Assembly: GCA_026786185.1 (NCBI GenBank)
Contig: JAJAYP010000071.1
Location: forward strand, 1-39,353
Length of the DNA: 39,353 nucleotides
Direction of reading: 5' to 3'
Source of the DNA: Gemmatimonadaceae bacterium
GTDB lineage: Bacteria > Gemmatimonadota > Gemmatimonadetes > Gemmatimonadales > Gemmatimonadaceae
The notes beneath the pieces are model-generated. The model was not told the origin of the DNA. It was given only the letters and a program-made list of their open reading frames with translations, and searched no databases. A program made the translations under genes and the position numbers. The stretch's first letter is position 1. Each line of letters starts with the position of its first letter. Positions 27,052-36,605 of the stretch are shown piece by piece.

Positions 27052-28477
27052 CGGCGCGCATCGTGGGCAGGCCTGCGGCGGCCCACGCCGCATATCCGCC
27101 GACGAGGTTGGAGACATCCGTCGCTCCACGAGCCTGGAGAATGCTCGCGGCGAGCGACGATCGCGCGCCGCTCTGACAGTGCACCACGATCGGCTTGTCG
27201 AGCGCGAGACTCGACAGGCTGGACTCGAGCTGGCCGAGCGGAATGTTGGGGACATCCGGGATGTGGCCGGCGCTCCACTCCGACGCACCGCGCACGTCGA
27301 CGACCTGTACCTCGCGCGACGGCATGCGAGTGCGCAGGGCCTGCGGCGTGATCTGCGGAATGGTGGCTGAGGTCCGCTCGTCGGGTCGCGGAAGCGTGAC
27401 GGCCGATCCGTCGTAGTAGCCGTCGACGTGATCCAGCCCGATCATGGCGAGCGCACGGGCGGCCTCGTCGATGCAGCCGGGGCACTGCTCGTCGACGATG
27501 ATGGAAAACGCGTCGTCATAGCTGAGCAGGGCGCCCGCCCAGGTCGTGAAGCTCTTGTTGAGCGGGATGTTGATCGTGCCCGGCACGTGCGAGGCCGCGA
27601 ACTTGTCCGCCGGTCTCGTATCGACGATGCGATGTCCGCCGGTCGCGCGCGCGCGCAGGGTCGCGGCATCGAGCCGAGCGGGACGACGGACGCCGTTCAG
27701 CATGTCCGGGCCTTCCCGATTGATGCGTTTCATGGTGGCGAAGTACGCTGGTGGTTCCGGCTGGCCGGCGAGCACCGCCTGCACGAACTCCGCTTCGCCG
27801 CCCGTGCCGAACGCCCAGTTGGCGATCTTCTCGTAGCCCAGCGTCGTGGAGGGCACGGCGCCCAGCGCCTTGCCGCATGCCGAGCCGGCGCCATGGCCGG
27901 GGAAGAGCTGGAGGTAGTCCGGTTGCGTCGCGAAGCGCTGGAGACTTCGATACAATGTGCGCGCGCTCGATTCCATCGTGCCCGCCACCTTGGCTGCGCG
28001 CTCCAGGAGGTCGGGACGTCCCACGTCGCCCACGAACACGAAGTCGCCGGTGAACGCGCCCATCGGGCGATCCGTGGCCGGCGTGTCGGTGACGAGGAAG
28101 GTGAGATGTTCCGGGGTGTGTCCGGGCGTGTGCAGGACGTCGAACCGGAGGTTGCCGACCATGAAGTGGTCGCCGTCGTGCAGCAGGGTGGCGCCCGCGT
28201 CCGCTGCGAACGCGTACTGCCAGTCCGCTCCCCCTTCGCCGGACAGGAGCAGTGTCGCGCCGGCCGTCGCCGCCAGCTCGCGGCTGCCCGAGACGAAATC
28301 GGCGTGGATGTGCGTCTCCGTCACGTGCGTGACGCGCAGGCCCTCGTCCTTGGCGGCGCGCAGGTACTGCTCGACATCGCGATTGGGGTCGATGACGAGC
28401 GCCTCGCCGGTGGCCTGGCAGCCGACGAGGTAGCTGGCCTGCGCGAGATTCGCGTCGTACAGTCGTTTCAGCAACAT
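27044..28477 (-). CDS. Metallo-beta-lactamase-fold persulfide dioxygenase fused to two rhodanese domains
   Basis: THIHADFVSGSRELA, HTPGHTPEHLTFLV, FPGHGAGSACGK; rhodanese 1 with EQCPGCIDEAA, rhodanese 2 with VVHCQSGARSSLAASIL. Confidence 0.92.
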   Translation of the reverse strand: MLLKRLYDANLAQASYLVGCQATGEALVIDPNRDVEQYLRAAKDEGLRVTHVTETHIHADFVSGSRELAATAGATLLLSGEGGADWQYAFAADAGATLLHDGDHFMVGNLRFDVLHTPGHTPEHLTFLVTDTPATDRPMGAFTGDFVFVGDVGRPDLLERAAKVAGTMESSARTLYRSLQRFATQPDYLQLFPGHGAGSACGKALGAVPSTTLGYEKIANWAFGTGGEAEFVQAVLAGQPEPPAYFATMKRINREGPDMLNGVRRPARLDAATLRARATGGHRIVDTRPADKFAASHVPGTINIPLNKSFTTWAGALLSYDDAFSIIVDEQCPGCIDEAARALAMIGLDHVDGYYDGSAVTLPRPDERTSATIPQITPQALRTRMPSREVQVVDVRGASEWSAGHIPDVPNIPLGQLESSLSSLALDKPIVVHCQSGARSSLAASILQARGATDVSNLVGGYAAWAAAGLPTMRADG

Positions 28478-28535
28478 GGTGGCTGCCGGCAGAGGGTCGG
28501 TGTGACGTCGCGCCTGCCCACCCGGCCCGTGGCGC

Positions 28536-28571
28536 TTGCATGAGCATATGCGTGTGTAGTAATATAGTCAA
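28536..28571. promoter_or_regulatory. Overlapping divergent promoters between the persulfide operon (-) and tauE-like gene (+)
   Basis: Plus: TTGCAT (28536-28541)-N18-TAATAT (28560-28565). Minus: TTGACT (28566-28571)-N17-TATGCT (28543-28548). GCATATGC palindrome lies within. Confidence 0.55.
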
Positions 28572-28613
28572 GACGCCACCTTCGCCTGCCACCTTCTTCG
28601 CACGGTAACCCTG

Positions 28614-28970
28614 ATGACCCTCCTCCTCATCGCCATCGGGCTCGCCGCCGGCGTGCTCTCCGGGCTGTTCGGCATCGGCGGCGGCGTGATCATCGTGCCG
28701 GCGTTGCTGCTCATTGCGCGCATGCCGCCGCTCACCGCCACCGGCACCTCCCTCGCCGCGCTGCTGCTGCCGGTCGGCGCGCTCGGGGCGTGGGAGTACC
28801 ACAAGAACGGCAACCTGAACATCGTGGCGTCGCTCTGGATCGCCGTCGGCCTCTTCTTCGGCGCGTATCTTGGCGCCCGGCTCGCCCAGCACGCGTCGCC
28901 GCTGCAGCTCAAGCGCGCCTTTTCCATCTTTCTCGTCCTTATCGCGGCACGGGTGTGGACGTCGCCGTGA
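28614..28970 (+). CDS. TauE/SafE-family (half-length) putative sulfite/organosulfur exporter
   Basis: GLAAGVLSGLFGIGGGVIIVPALLLIARMPPLTATGTSLAALLLPVGALGAWEYHKNGNLN. Confidence 0.88.
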   Translation: MTLLLIAIGLAAGVLSGLFGIGGGVIIVPALLLIARMPPLTATGTSLAALLLPVGALGAWEYHKNGNLNIVASLWIAVGLFFGAYLGARLAQHASPLQLKRAFSIFLVLIAARVWTSP

Positions 28971-31900
28971 ACACGGCGGCGTCACCGGCCGCGACGGGCT
29001 GCCGGTTGCCGTAGAGCCAGTACAGGGAAGGCAGGACGATCATGTTGAGCGCCGTGGCCGAGAGCAATCCGCCGAGAATCACGATCGCCATCGGCGTCTG
29101 GAGCTCGTTGCCCGGCTCGCCACCCCCGATCGCGAGCGGGATCAGCGCCAGCCCCGCGGTGAGCGCGGTCATGAGGATCGGAGAGATGCGCTCGAGCGAC
29201 CCGCGCACCACTGACTCGCGAAACGGGACGCCTTCGGTCAGGAGCTGTCGGTAGTGGGCCACCAGCAGGATCCCGTTGCGCGTAGCGATGCCGAACAACG
29301 TGACGAACCCCACGAGCGAGGCGATGCTCACCACCCGACTCGTCACCAGCACCGCCAGCACACCCCCGATGAGCGCCAGCGGCAGGTTGGCCATCACGAG
29401 CGCGGCGGTGCGCGCCGAGCGGAACTCGCCGAACAGGATGAGAAAAATTGCGGCGATGGAGAGGAGCGAGAACGCACCGAGCGTGCGCGTCGACTCTTCC
29501 TGCGCCTCGAATTGTCCGCCGTATTCCACGTGATAGCCGGCCGGCAGTTTCACGCCATCGCCCACCGCCGCGCGAATATCGGCCACCGTGCTGCCGAGAT
29601 CGCGATCCGCCACGTTCGCCTGCACGACGATCTTTCGCTGCACGTTCTCGCGGCTGATCGTGTTCGGCCCGCGCTCCACGGAAATGGTCGCGAGCTGCGA
29701 CAGCGCAACCCGCTGTCCCGTGGGCGTGTCGAACGACACGCCGGAGATCGTCGCCGCGTCGGCGCGCAGCTCGTCCGGGAATCGCACGACGAGGTCGAAG
29801 CTCTTGCCCTCTTCGAGCACCTGCGACACTTCTTCCCCATTGAACGCGACGTCGATCGCCTCGGACAGCTGGCTCACGGTCATGCCGTAGCGCGCGAGCG
29901 CACCGCGGTCGGCGCGGATGCGCAGCTGCGGCACGTCCATCTGCTGTTCCAGTTGCAGGTCCGCGACGCCGGGAATCCCCTGCATCACGTCGCGCACCTG
30001 CGCGCCGACCTGACGCAACTGGTAGAGGTCGGGCCCGAACACCTTCACCGCGATGTTGGCCCGCGTGCCGGACAGCATGTGGTCGATGCGATGGCCGATC
30101 GGCTGGCCGATCGTGACGTTGGTGCCGGGAATCACGGAGAACTCCCGCCTGAGCGCATCGAACAGCGCGTCCTTGTCGACGTCGTCCTTCAGCGTGACGT
30201 CGATCTCGGCCGCGTTCACTCCCTGCGCATGCTCGTCGAGCTCGGCGCGACCCTGCCGTCGGTCGGTGTTCCGCACCGCCCTGTTGGCGAGCAGGATCTC
30301 CTCGACCCGCCGTCCGATCGCATCGGACTCGGCGAGCGAGGAGCCGGGCACGGTGACGACGGATACGGTGAGTGCTCCTTCGTTGAACTCCGGAAGGAAC
30401 GACGTCCCCAGAAACGGTACCACCGCCAGCGTGAGCGCCAGCATCAGCGCGGCAGCGCCGAGCACCTGCTTCGGTCGCTCGATCACCCAGTCGAGCGTGG
30501 GCGCGTACCGGGCCTTGATCCAGGTGACGAGGCGGCTCTCATGCTCAGTCTGCACCGCCTTCGCGTTGGGGAGCAGATAGGCGCAGAGCACGGGCGTCAC
30601 CGTCACCGCCACGAGCAGGGAGGCGAGGATGGACACGACGTACGCGAAGCCGAGCGGGCGAAGCAGCCGGCCTTCCACTCCCGGCAGGAAGAACAGCGGA
30701 AGGAAGACGACGATGATGATCATCGTCGCGTTGACGATGGAGGCGCGTATCTCCTTCGATGCCTCGTAGACGACGCGAATCGCGGGACGCTGCTGGCTCG
30801 GCGGGAGGTGGTGATTCTCCTTGAGCCGGCGGAAGACGTTCTCCACATCGATGATCGCGTCATCCACCAGCGCGCCGATGGCGATCGCCATGCCACCCAG
30901 CGTCATCGTGTTGATCGTGATGCCCAGCAGCTTCATGGCGAAGATGGCCACGACGAGCGAGAGCGGAATCGCGACGATGGAGATGGCGGTCGCGCGCAGG
31001 TTCCAGAGGAAGATGAAGAGGATGATCACGACGAAGATCGCGCCGTCGCGAAGCGCCGCCACCACGTTGCGCACGGCGACCGAGATGAAGTCCGCCTGCC
31101 GGAAGAGCCGCGAATGCACGACCATGCCCTTGGGCAGCGTCTTCTGCATGTCCACGAGCTCGCGCTCGATCCGGTCCGTCAGCTCCAGGGTGTTCGCGCC
31201 GGGCTGCTTCTGAACGGCGAGCACGACGCCGGGCTTCGCATTGACCGATCCTTCACCGTACTTGGGCGCGGGTCCGACGCGCACGTCCGCGACCTGCCGC
31301 AAGAGCACGGGAATGCCCCCTTTCACCGCGACCACCGTGGCGCCGATGTCGTCCGCGCTCTCCACGCGGCCCAGTCCGCGGATGACGTACTCCTGCCCCT
31401 TGTCCATGTACACGCCGCCCGATGCGTTCTCGTTCGAGCCTCTCGCGGCGTGCAGCACCTGCTCCAGCGTCACACCCGTGGCGAGCATGCGCGCGGGATC
31501 GGCGAGTACCTGGTACTGCTTCACGTCCCCGCCGATCGGGATCACCTGCGCGACGCCGGGCACGGCGAGCAGTCGCCGGCGAATCGTCCAGTCGGCCGCG
31601 GTGCGCAGTTCCTGCGGCGACTGGGTTCCGGTGAGCCCGATCATGAGGATTTCGCCCATCACGCTCGACACCGGCGCGAGCAGCGGCGCGGCCACGCCCG
31701 CCGGCAGCGAGCTCGCGACGCTCTGCAACTTCTCGGCGACGACCTGCCGCGCCCTGAAGATGTCGGTGCCCCAATCGAACTCCACCCAGACGACCGAGAT
31801 CCCCTGTGCCGTCGAGGATCGTACGCGCCGGATGCCGGTGGACCCGTTCACCGCCGTCTCAATTGGAAACGAGACGAGTGCCTCGACTTCTTCCGGCGCC

Positions 31901-32067
31901 ATTCCGTGCGCCTCGGTGAGCACGGTGACGGTGGGCGCGGTGAGGTCGGGAAAGACATCCACCGGCATGCGGTACGCGGTATACGCGCCGGCCACGAGCA
32001 TGATGGCCGAGATGGCGAGCACGACGACGCGATTCTGGAGCGCCCAGGCGATGACTCTGTTCAGCAT
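28939..32067 (-). CDS. HME-RND heavy-metal efflux permease (CzcA/CusA family), metal unknown
   Basis: 1042 aa; MPVDVFPDLTAPTVTVLTEAHGMAPEEVEALVSFPIETAVNG; IGHRIDHMLSGTRANIAVKVFGPDL. Confidence 0.9.
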   Translation of the reverse strand: MLNRVIAWALQNRVVVLAISAIMLVAGAYTAYRMPVDVFPDLTAPTVTVLTEAHGMAPEEVEALVSFPIETAVNGSTGIRRVRSSTAQGISVVWVEFDWGTDIFRARQVVAEKLQSVASSLPAGVAAPLLAPVSSVMGEILMIGLTGTQSPQELRTAADWTIRRRLLAVPGVAQVIPIGGDVKQYQVLADPARMLATGVTLEQVLHAARGSNENASGGVYMDKGQEYVIRGLGRVESADDIGATVVAVKGGIPVLLRQVADVRVGPAPKYGEGSVNAKPGVVLAVQKQPGANTLELTDRIERELVDMQKTLPKGMVVHSRLFRQADFISVAVRNVVAALRDGAIFVVIILFIFLWNLRATAISIVAIPLSLVVAIFAMKLLGITINTMTLGGMAIAIGALVDDAIIDVENVFRRLKENHHLPPSQQRPAIRVVYEASKEIRASIVNATMIIIVVFLPLFFLPGVEGRLLRPLGFAYVVSILASLLVAVTVTPVLCAYLLPNAKAVQTEHESRLVTWIKARYAPTLDWVIERPKQVLGAAALMLALTLAVVPFLGTSFLPEFNEGALTVSVVTVPGSSLAESDAIGRRVEEILLANRAVRNTDRRQGRAELDEHAQGVNAAEIDVTLKDDVDKDALFDALRREFSVIPGTNVTIGQPIGHRIDHMLSGTRANIAVKVFGPDLYQLRQVGAQVRDVMQGIPGVADLQLEQQMDVPQLRIRADRGALARYGMTVSQLSEAIDVAFNGEEVSQVLEEGKSFDLVVRFPDELRADAATISGVSFDTPTGQRVALSQLATISVERGPNTISRENVQRKIVVQANVADRDLGSTVADIRAAVGDGVKLPAGYHVEYGGQFEAQEESTRTLGAFSLLSIAAIFLILFGEFRSARTAALVMANLPLALIGGVLAVLVTSRVVSIASLVGFVTLFGIATRNGILLVAHYRQLLTEGVPFRESVVRGSLERISPILMTALTAGLALIPLAIGGGEPGNELQTPMAIVILGGLLSATALNMIVLPSLYWLYGNRQPVAAGDAAVFTATSTPVPR

Positions 32068-32078
32068 GGACCGGTCTC

Positions 32079-33584
32079 CTAGTGCTCGTGGCCCTGCGAG
32101 GGCACGGCGGTAGAGAGCGACGCGAGTCGCACCTGGTACGCCGCGCCCGTCACGACCCGCTCCCCTGCCTTGACGCCATCGAGCACCAGCACGACGCCGC
32201 CCTGCTCTCCGCCCAGCCGGACCTCCCGCTTCTCGAACGTCTCACCCTCGGGCTGCACGTACACGATGGTGCGTCCATCCTCGTCGAGCACGGCACTCGC
32301 GGGAATGATCACGCCGTCGGCCTGCTGGCCTGTGCGCACCGACACGCGCGCGTTGGAGCCCACCCGGATGCTGGCGTCGGAGTTGTTTACCTCGTACAGC
32401 GCGCGCACGGTGCGCGACTGCGGATCGATCACGCTGCCGATCGATACCGTTCGAGTCGACGTGTAGCGTCGCGGACTTCCTTCGATCGTGAACGCAGCCC
32501 CCGACGTGCGACCCACCAGCGGCGCCTGAGCTGCCGGGACATTGACGGAGAGCCAGACGGTACGCGCGTCGACGATGGTGAACAGCGGAGTGCCTGCCTC
32601 GACGCGGCTCCCCGGCGTGATGGTGCGCGTGGCGACAACGCCGGCGATCGGCGACCGGATCACGATGCGACCACCCGCGCCCGCGCCGCCGAGTCCCGCC
32701 AGCGCCTCGCGCGCCGCCTGCAGCCTGTTCTGCGCTTCGTGCAACCGTCTCTGCGGCGCCGCTTCTGCGTCAACCAGACGCTTCGCGCGGTCGTACTCGT
32801 CCTGCGTTTCGCGCAGCGTCGCACGCGCTTCCGCGTACGCGCTGCCACCTTCACCGAGTGTCGGCGTGAGCACGGCGAGCGACTGCCCACGGGCGACGGC
32901 CTGACCCGGCGCCGGCGACGTCGCGATGCTGCTGGGATCCACCAGCCCGCTGATGGGCGCGGTGACGTCGGCGTACCGACCCGCCGCGGGCTCGATCGTG
33001 CCTGGCGCATCGAAGCTGGCCATCACGCTGCCCGACTGCGCGAACATCGTGCGAAAGCCCGGCGTCTTCCATTGTTGCTCCTTCAGGAAGCTGACCCCGC
33101 TCTCCCCTCCCGCCGCTTCGCGCGGCGCATCGGCGGCCCTGGCGTACACTCGCAGATTGGGCACCGTGATGCTGTCACGTGCTTGCGGACTGTTCACGAG
33201 CAGCGTGAGATCGTAGATCCCCGGTGCCGTGAACGCCGGAGCGGGCCCATAGATGCCCGGTGCACGCGGAACGTCCTGCGTCACCACGAGTGGCGCGCCT
33301 CCACCGCGCGGCACGAACCGCAGCGTGATCTTGCCCGATCGCAGCGGCGCGAAGTCGGTCACGTCCGTCAGGTGCACCGCAAACTTGTCGGGCGCGCCGA
33401 CGATCAGCGCCGGATGCTCCATGAAGAGCTCCGTCGAATCGGTCCAGATGGTGATCGCGCCGCCAGCAGGTGCATTCGCCACCTCACCATCGGCACTGCC
33501 CGACTCGGCCCTGCCACAGCCGCCGAGCGACAGCGTCAGGATGGCGAAAGCGATTCCAGTGAAAAGCGTTGCGGTGCGCATCAT
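32079..33584 (-). CDS. RND periplasmic adaptor lipoprotein with extra N-terminal domain
   Basis: Lipobox LSLGGCGRAE; extra ~120 aa (TIWTDSTELFMEHPALIVGAPDKFAVHLTDVTDFAPL...) before canonical MFP; C-terminus ends HEH. ATGA overlap. Confidence 0.88.
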   Translation of the reverse strand: MMRTATLFTGIAFAILTLSLGGCGRAESGSADGEVANAPAGGAITIWTDSTELFMEHPALIVGAPDKFAVHLTDVTDFAPLRSGKITLRFVPRGGGAPLVVTQDVPRAPGIYGPAPAFTAPGIYDLTLLVNSPQARDSITVPNLRVYARAADAPREAAGGESGVSFLKEQQWKTPGFRTMFAQSGSVMASFDAPGTIEPAAGRYADVTAPISGLVDPSSIATSPAPGQAVARGQSLAVLTPTLGEGGSAYAEARATLRETQDEYDRAKRLVDAEAAPQRRLHEAQNRLQAAREALAGLGGAGAGGRIVIRSPIAGVVATRTITPGSRVEAGTPLFTIVDARTVWLSVNVPAAQAPLVGRTSGAAFTIEGSPRRYTSTRTVSIGSVIDPQSRTVRALYEVNNSDASIRVGSNARVSVRTGQQADGVIIPASAVLDEDGRTIVYVQPEGETFEKREVRLGGEQGGVVLVLDGVKAGERVVTGAAYQVRLASLSTAVPSQGHEH

Positions 33585-34954
33585 CGGTCGAGTCCTGTCG
33601 ATGTCGCCCGCGAGTCGCCAGGCGTGGGGTTGAGCGGGAGGGTGACGGGTAGCAGTGGCGCGCCGACGGCGCGCTCGAGTGCCGCACGACGGATGATCAC
33701 GTCCGCCTGCAGCGTCGCGAAGCTCGCCTCCGCCTCGCGGTACGCGCGCACCGCGTCGAGCCACTCCACCAGCGTGATCTCGCCTTCGGCATAGGCCACC
33801 TGCGCCGCGCCCAGTGCCGCGCGCGACTCGCCACCCAGCTGCGGCGCGAGCATGGCGAGCTGCGCGTCGGCCGCGCGATACGCGTCGTACACGTCGGCGA
33901 TCTCGCGAGCGATGCGTCGGCGCAGACCTGCCACCTCAGCGGCACGCCGACGGGACTCGGCATCCGCCGCCTCGATTGCGCCACCGCGGCGATCCCACAG
34001 CGGGATCGGAATCGAGAGGCCGGCGACGAATCCGGTGAGGCCCTGCGACGGTGCGCCGGCCACACCGATCCGCTCCGACTTCAGTCCGCCTGCGAGCACG
34101 GGCGTTGGCGTGCGCTCGCGCGCCAGGAGACGGGCATCCGCCGCGGCGGCGAGCGCGTCGAGCTGCGCGGCACGCAGCTCACCGCGACTTCGGAACGCCA
34201 CCGCCAGGAGCGAGTCCCCGCTCGGAGCCGCACCGCGCGAGCCGAGAGTGTCGGCAAGGACGAGGCTCGAAGCGTCGATCGCGTCGACTCCAGACGCGAC
34301 GAGCGACGCGAGCTCGGTGCGCGCCACGCGCCGCGCGAGAATCGCCTCCGCCCGGAGCGCGGCATATCGCGCCGCCTCGAGCTTGAGCCGCCGGTTCGCG
34401 TAGCCCGACAGATCGCCGGCCGCCAGGCGGCGCGCACTTACCCGCAACGCCTCGGTGAATGCCGTCGTCGCCTGGTCCGCGAGTGTGGCGCGTCTGTCGG
34501 CCGCGAGCGCGAGCGCATACGACCGTGTCACCTCGAAGTCGAGCGACGCCTCGGCGACTGCGACTCGCACGTCGGCCGCCTCGCGCCGCACCCGCGCCGC
34601 GTCACGGCGTGCCGAGCGCAGGGCGCCGCGCTCGAGCGGCTGCTCGAGCAGCGCGATGTTCTGGGCGGTGGACTGTCCATCGCCCGACGCTTGTTCACGC
34701 GAGAACGCGAAGACGGGATTGGCATGAGCACGGGCCTGCCGCTCGAGGCCGCGTGCGGCGTTCACCACTTCGCGCGCCGCGACGAGAGCAGGGCTGTGGC
34801 GCCGTGCGCTGGCTCGCGCGCCCTCGAGCGTCAGCCCAGGCGGAGCCTGCGCTGTCGCGATGGTCGAATGAACGAGCATGAAGGCGAGCGCTACGACCGC
34901 GCGCCGCAGTGCACGAGAGACGCGCCATGGGCGCGACGAGAGGAATGCCGACAC
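33581..34954 (-). CDS. TolC-family outer-membrane efflux protein
   Basis: 457 aa OEP-like coiled-coil pattern with signal sequence; GTG start. Confidence 0.85.
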   Translation of the reverse strand: MSAFLSSRPWRVSRALRRAVVALAFMLVHSTIATAQAPPGLTLEGARASARRHSPALVAAREVVNAARGLERQARAHANPVFAFSREQASGDGQSTAQNIALLEQPLERGALRSARRDAARVRREAADVRVAVAEASLDFEVTRSYALALAADRRATLADQATTAFTEALRVSARRLAAGDLSGYANRRLKLEAARYAALRAEAILARRVARTELASLVASGVDAIDASSLVLADTLGSRGAAPSGDSLLAVAFRSRGELRAAQLDALAAAADARLLARERTPTPVLAGGLKSERIGVAGAPSQGLTGFVAGLSIPIPLWDRRGGAIEAADAESRRRAAEVAGLRRRIAREIADVYDAYRAADAQLAMLAPQLGGESRAALGAAQVAYAEGEITLVEWLDAVRAYREAEASFATLQADVIIRRAALERAVGAPLLPVTLPLNPTPGDSRATSTGLDR

Positions 34955-35096
34955 CGCTGTACCCTGCCGTGGCCCCTCGGTGGCGCGACGCGGAGTTGCG
35001 CGCAGCCGTCGACGGGGCGTTCCCGGGAAAAGGATCGACGAGCACCAGCGCGCACCGCGATCTCACGTGGTGGAGATCGGGCGTGACGCTGGTGGG

Positions 35097-35483
35097 TCAG
35101 CGGGCTGGCGGTGCTCGGAGCCGGGGAGGTGGACCGGTGCGGGGGTCGCCGCGTGCGAGTGTCGCGCGACGCACGGGAGTGACGTGCGCGACGCCGACGA
35201 CGCGAGCCGCCGGAACACGCGCCGGGACGGGGATGACGATCGCCAGGCCTTCGATCCGCGTCGGAGCGCCGGTATCCAGGCGAGGGTGCTGATGGTCGTG
35301 ACCGTGCTCCGGCGCCGAGACGGCGGAGACATTTTCGTGCGCATCGGCGACCGCGTGATGCGGGTCGTGCTCGCGCTCGTGCTGATGTGCCGCGCCGTGC
35401 GTCAACGCCTCGCCGGGGACGGCGAAGGTGGTCAATGCGAACACGGCGGCGACGGTCAGCCGGGAGAATGGAGTGCGGCGCAC
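35097..35483 (-). CDS. Small secreted His-rich protein
   Basis: Signal-like RLTVAAVFALTTFAVPGEA, then HGAAHQHEREHDPHHAVADAHENVSAVSAPEHGHDHQH; C-terminus GPPPRLRAPPAR. GTG start. Confidence 0.55.
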   Translation of the reverse strand: MRRTPFSRLTVAAVFALTTFAVPGEALTHGAAHQHEREHDPHHAVADAHENVSAVSAPEHGHDHQHPRLDTGAPTRIEGLAIVIPVPARVPAARVVGVAHVTPVRRATLARGDPRTGPPPRLRAPPAR

Positions 35484-35492
35484 GCTGGGAAG

Positions 35493-36602
35493 CTAATCGG
35501 GGGCGAGTCGCGCGACACGATCGCCCGCGTTCTTCACGAGCGCGCGGGCGGAACCGTCGGCCTCGCGCCACATCGCCTGGAACCGCTGGTATTCGGACCG
35601 TGCGCCCACAGTGTTGCCGCGGCGTTCATGGATCTCGCCGCGCCGCAGATGCGACGGTGCCGCCAGCACCAGCTCGAGCATCGCGCCGTTGACGACGGGC
35701 GACTCGTTGGCCAGCGCATACCAGTGTAACGCTTCCTCGTCGCGCCTCAGGGTAAACAACGCCTCCGCACGCAACCACCGCGTATGCACTTCGGCCATCC
35801 GGAATTCGGCGGCATAGATGGGTGGCACGACGTCGTTCGTGGGGCCGAGTATCGCGAGCGCCGCGGTGGGGTCGCCACGCTGGAGCGCCACCGACGCGCG
35901 CACTCCGCGCGCGAGGGTGCGCGCCACCGGCTCCGCGCCCGCCGGCGTGGCGAGCTGCTCGACATTCGTCGCGTTAGCCAGCGCCTCGTCGTACGCACCG
36001 CGGCGGGCGTCGAGCAGCCCGAGCAGATACGCGCGCATCTGCGGCTGCATCCGCGCTGGCATGTCCTCGGCCGACGCCGACGAATCCACGACGGCCGGCC
36101 AGCCGCCAACGATGGCGCGATCGGCGTCGACGTCCCCAGGCGGCACGGGCAGCGCGGCGAGCGCGGTGACCATCGCCTGCACTTCCAGCGGGACGCGCAT
36201 CAGGACCGGCGCGGCCGCGCGCACACCGGCCGCGCTCGCGGCAGTGAGCGCCGCGCGACCAGCACGCCACCGGCCGGCAGCCAGCTCCACTCCCGCCTGC
36301 GCATACCGGAGTTGCGCGGCCTCGCGAGGTGTCGGCGCCCGACGCAGCGACGATTCGACAATGGAGCGCGCCGCCGCGAGGTCGCCGGAGAGCATCGCCA
36401 CCGCCCACACCGGCACCGGGTCGGTGGCATCCGCGCCCCGCACCTCCGCCAGCACCGCTTCGCGGCGCTCGGCGCTTCCGCTTCCGATGGCCGTCAGCGC
36501 GCGGGCCGCGTACGGATGCGGCAGCCCCCTGCGCCGCGCGAGCTGCGTCGCCAGCGAATCGTAGCGGGAGTAGTCATGCTCGCGCCCGGCGAGCTCCATC
36601 AT
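35493..36602 (-). pseudogene. TPR-like C-terminal part of the kinase protein, separated by an in-frame TGA
   Basis: MMELAGREHDYSRYDSLATQLARRRG... is in the same frame as 36606..38486; only stop TGA (36606-36608) and CCC intervene. Confidence 0.65.
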
Positions 36603-36605
36603 GGG

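Noticed and set aside
29254-32082. 942-aa plus-strand ORF
   Set aside because: Antisense to the HME-RND permease; Arg/His/Asp-rich low-complexity translation typical of the opposite strand of GC-rich genes.
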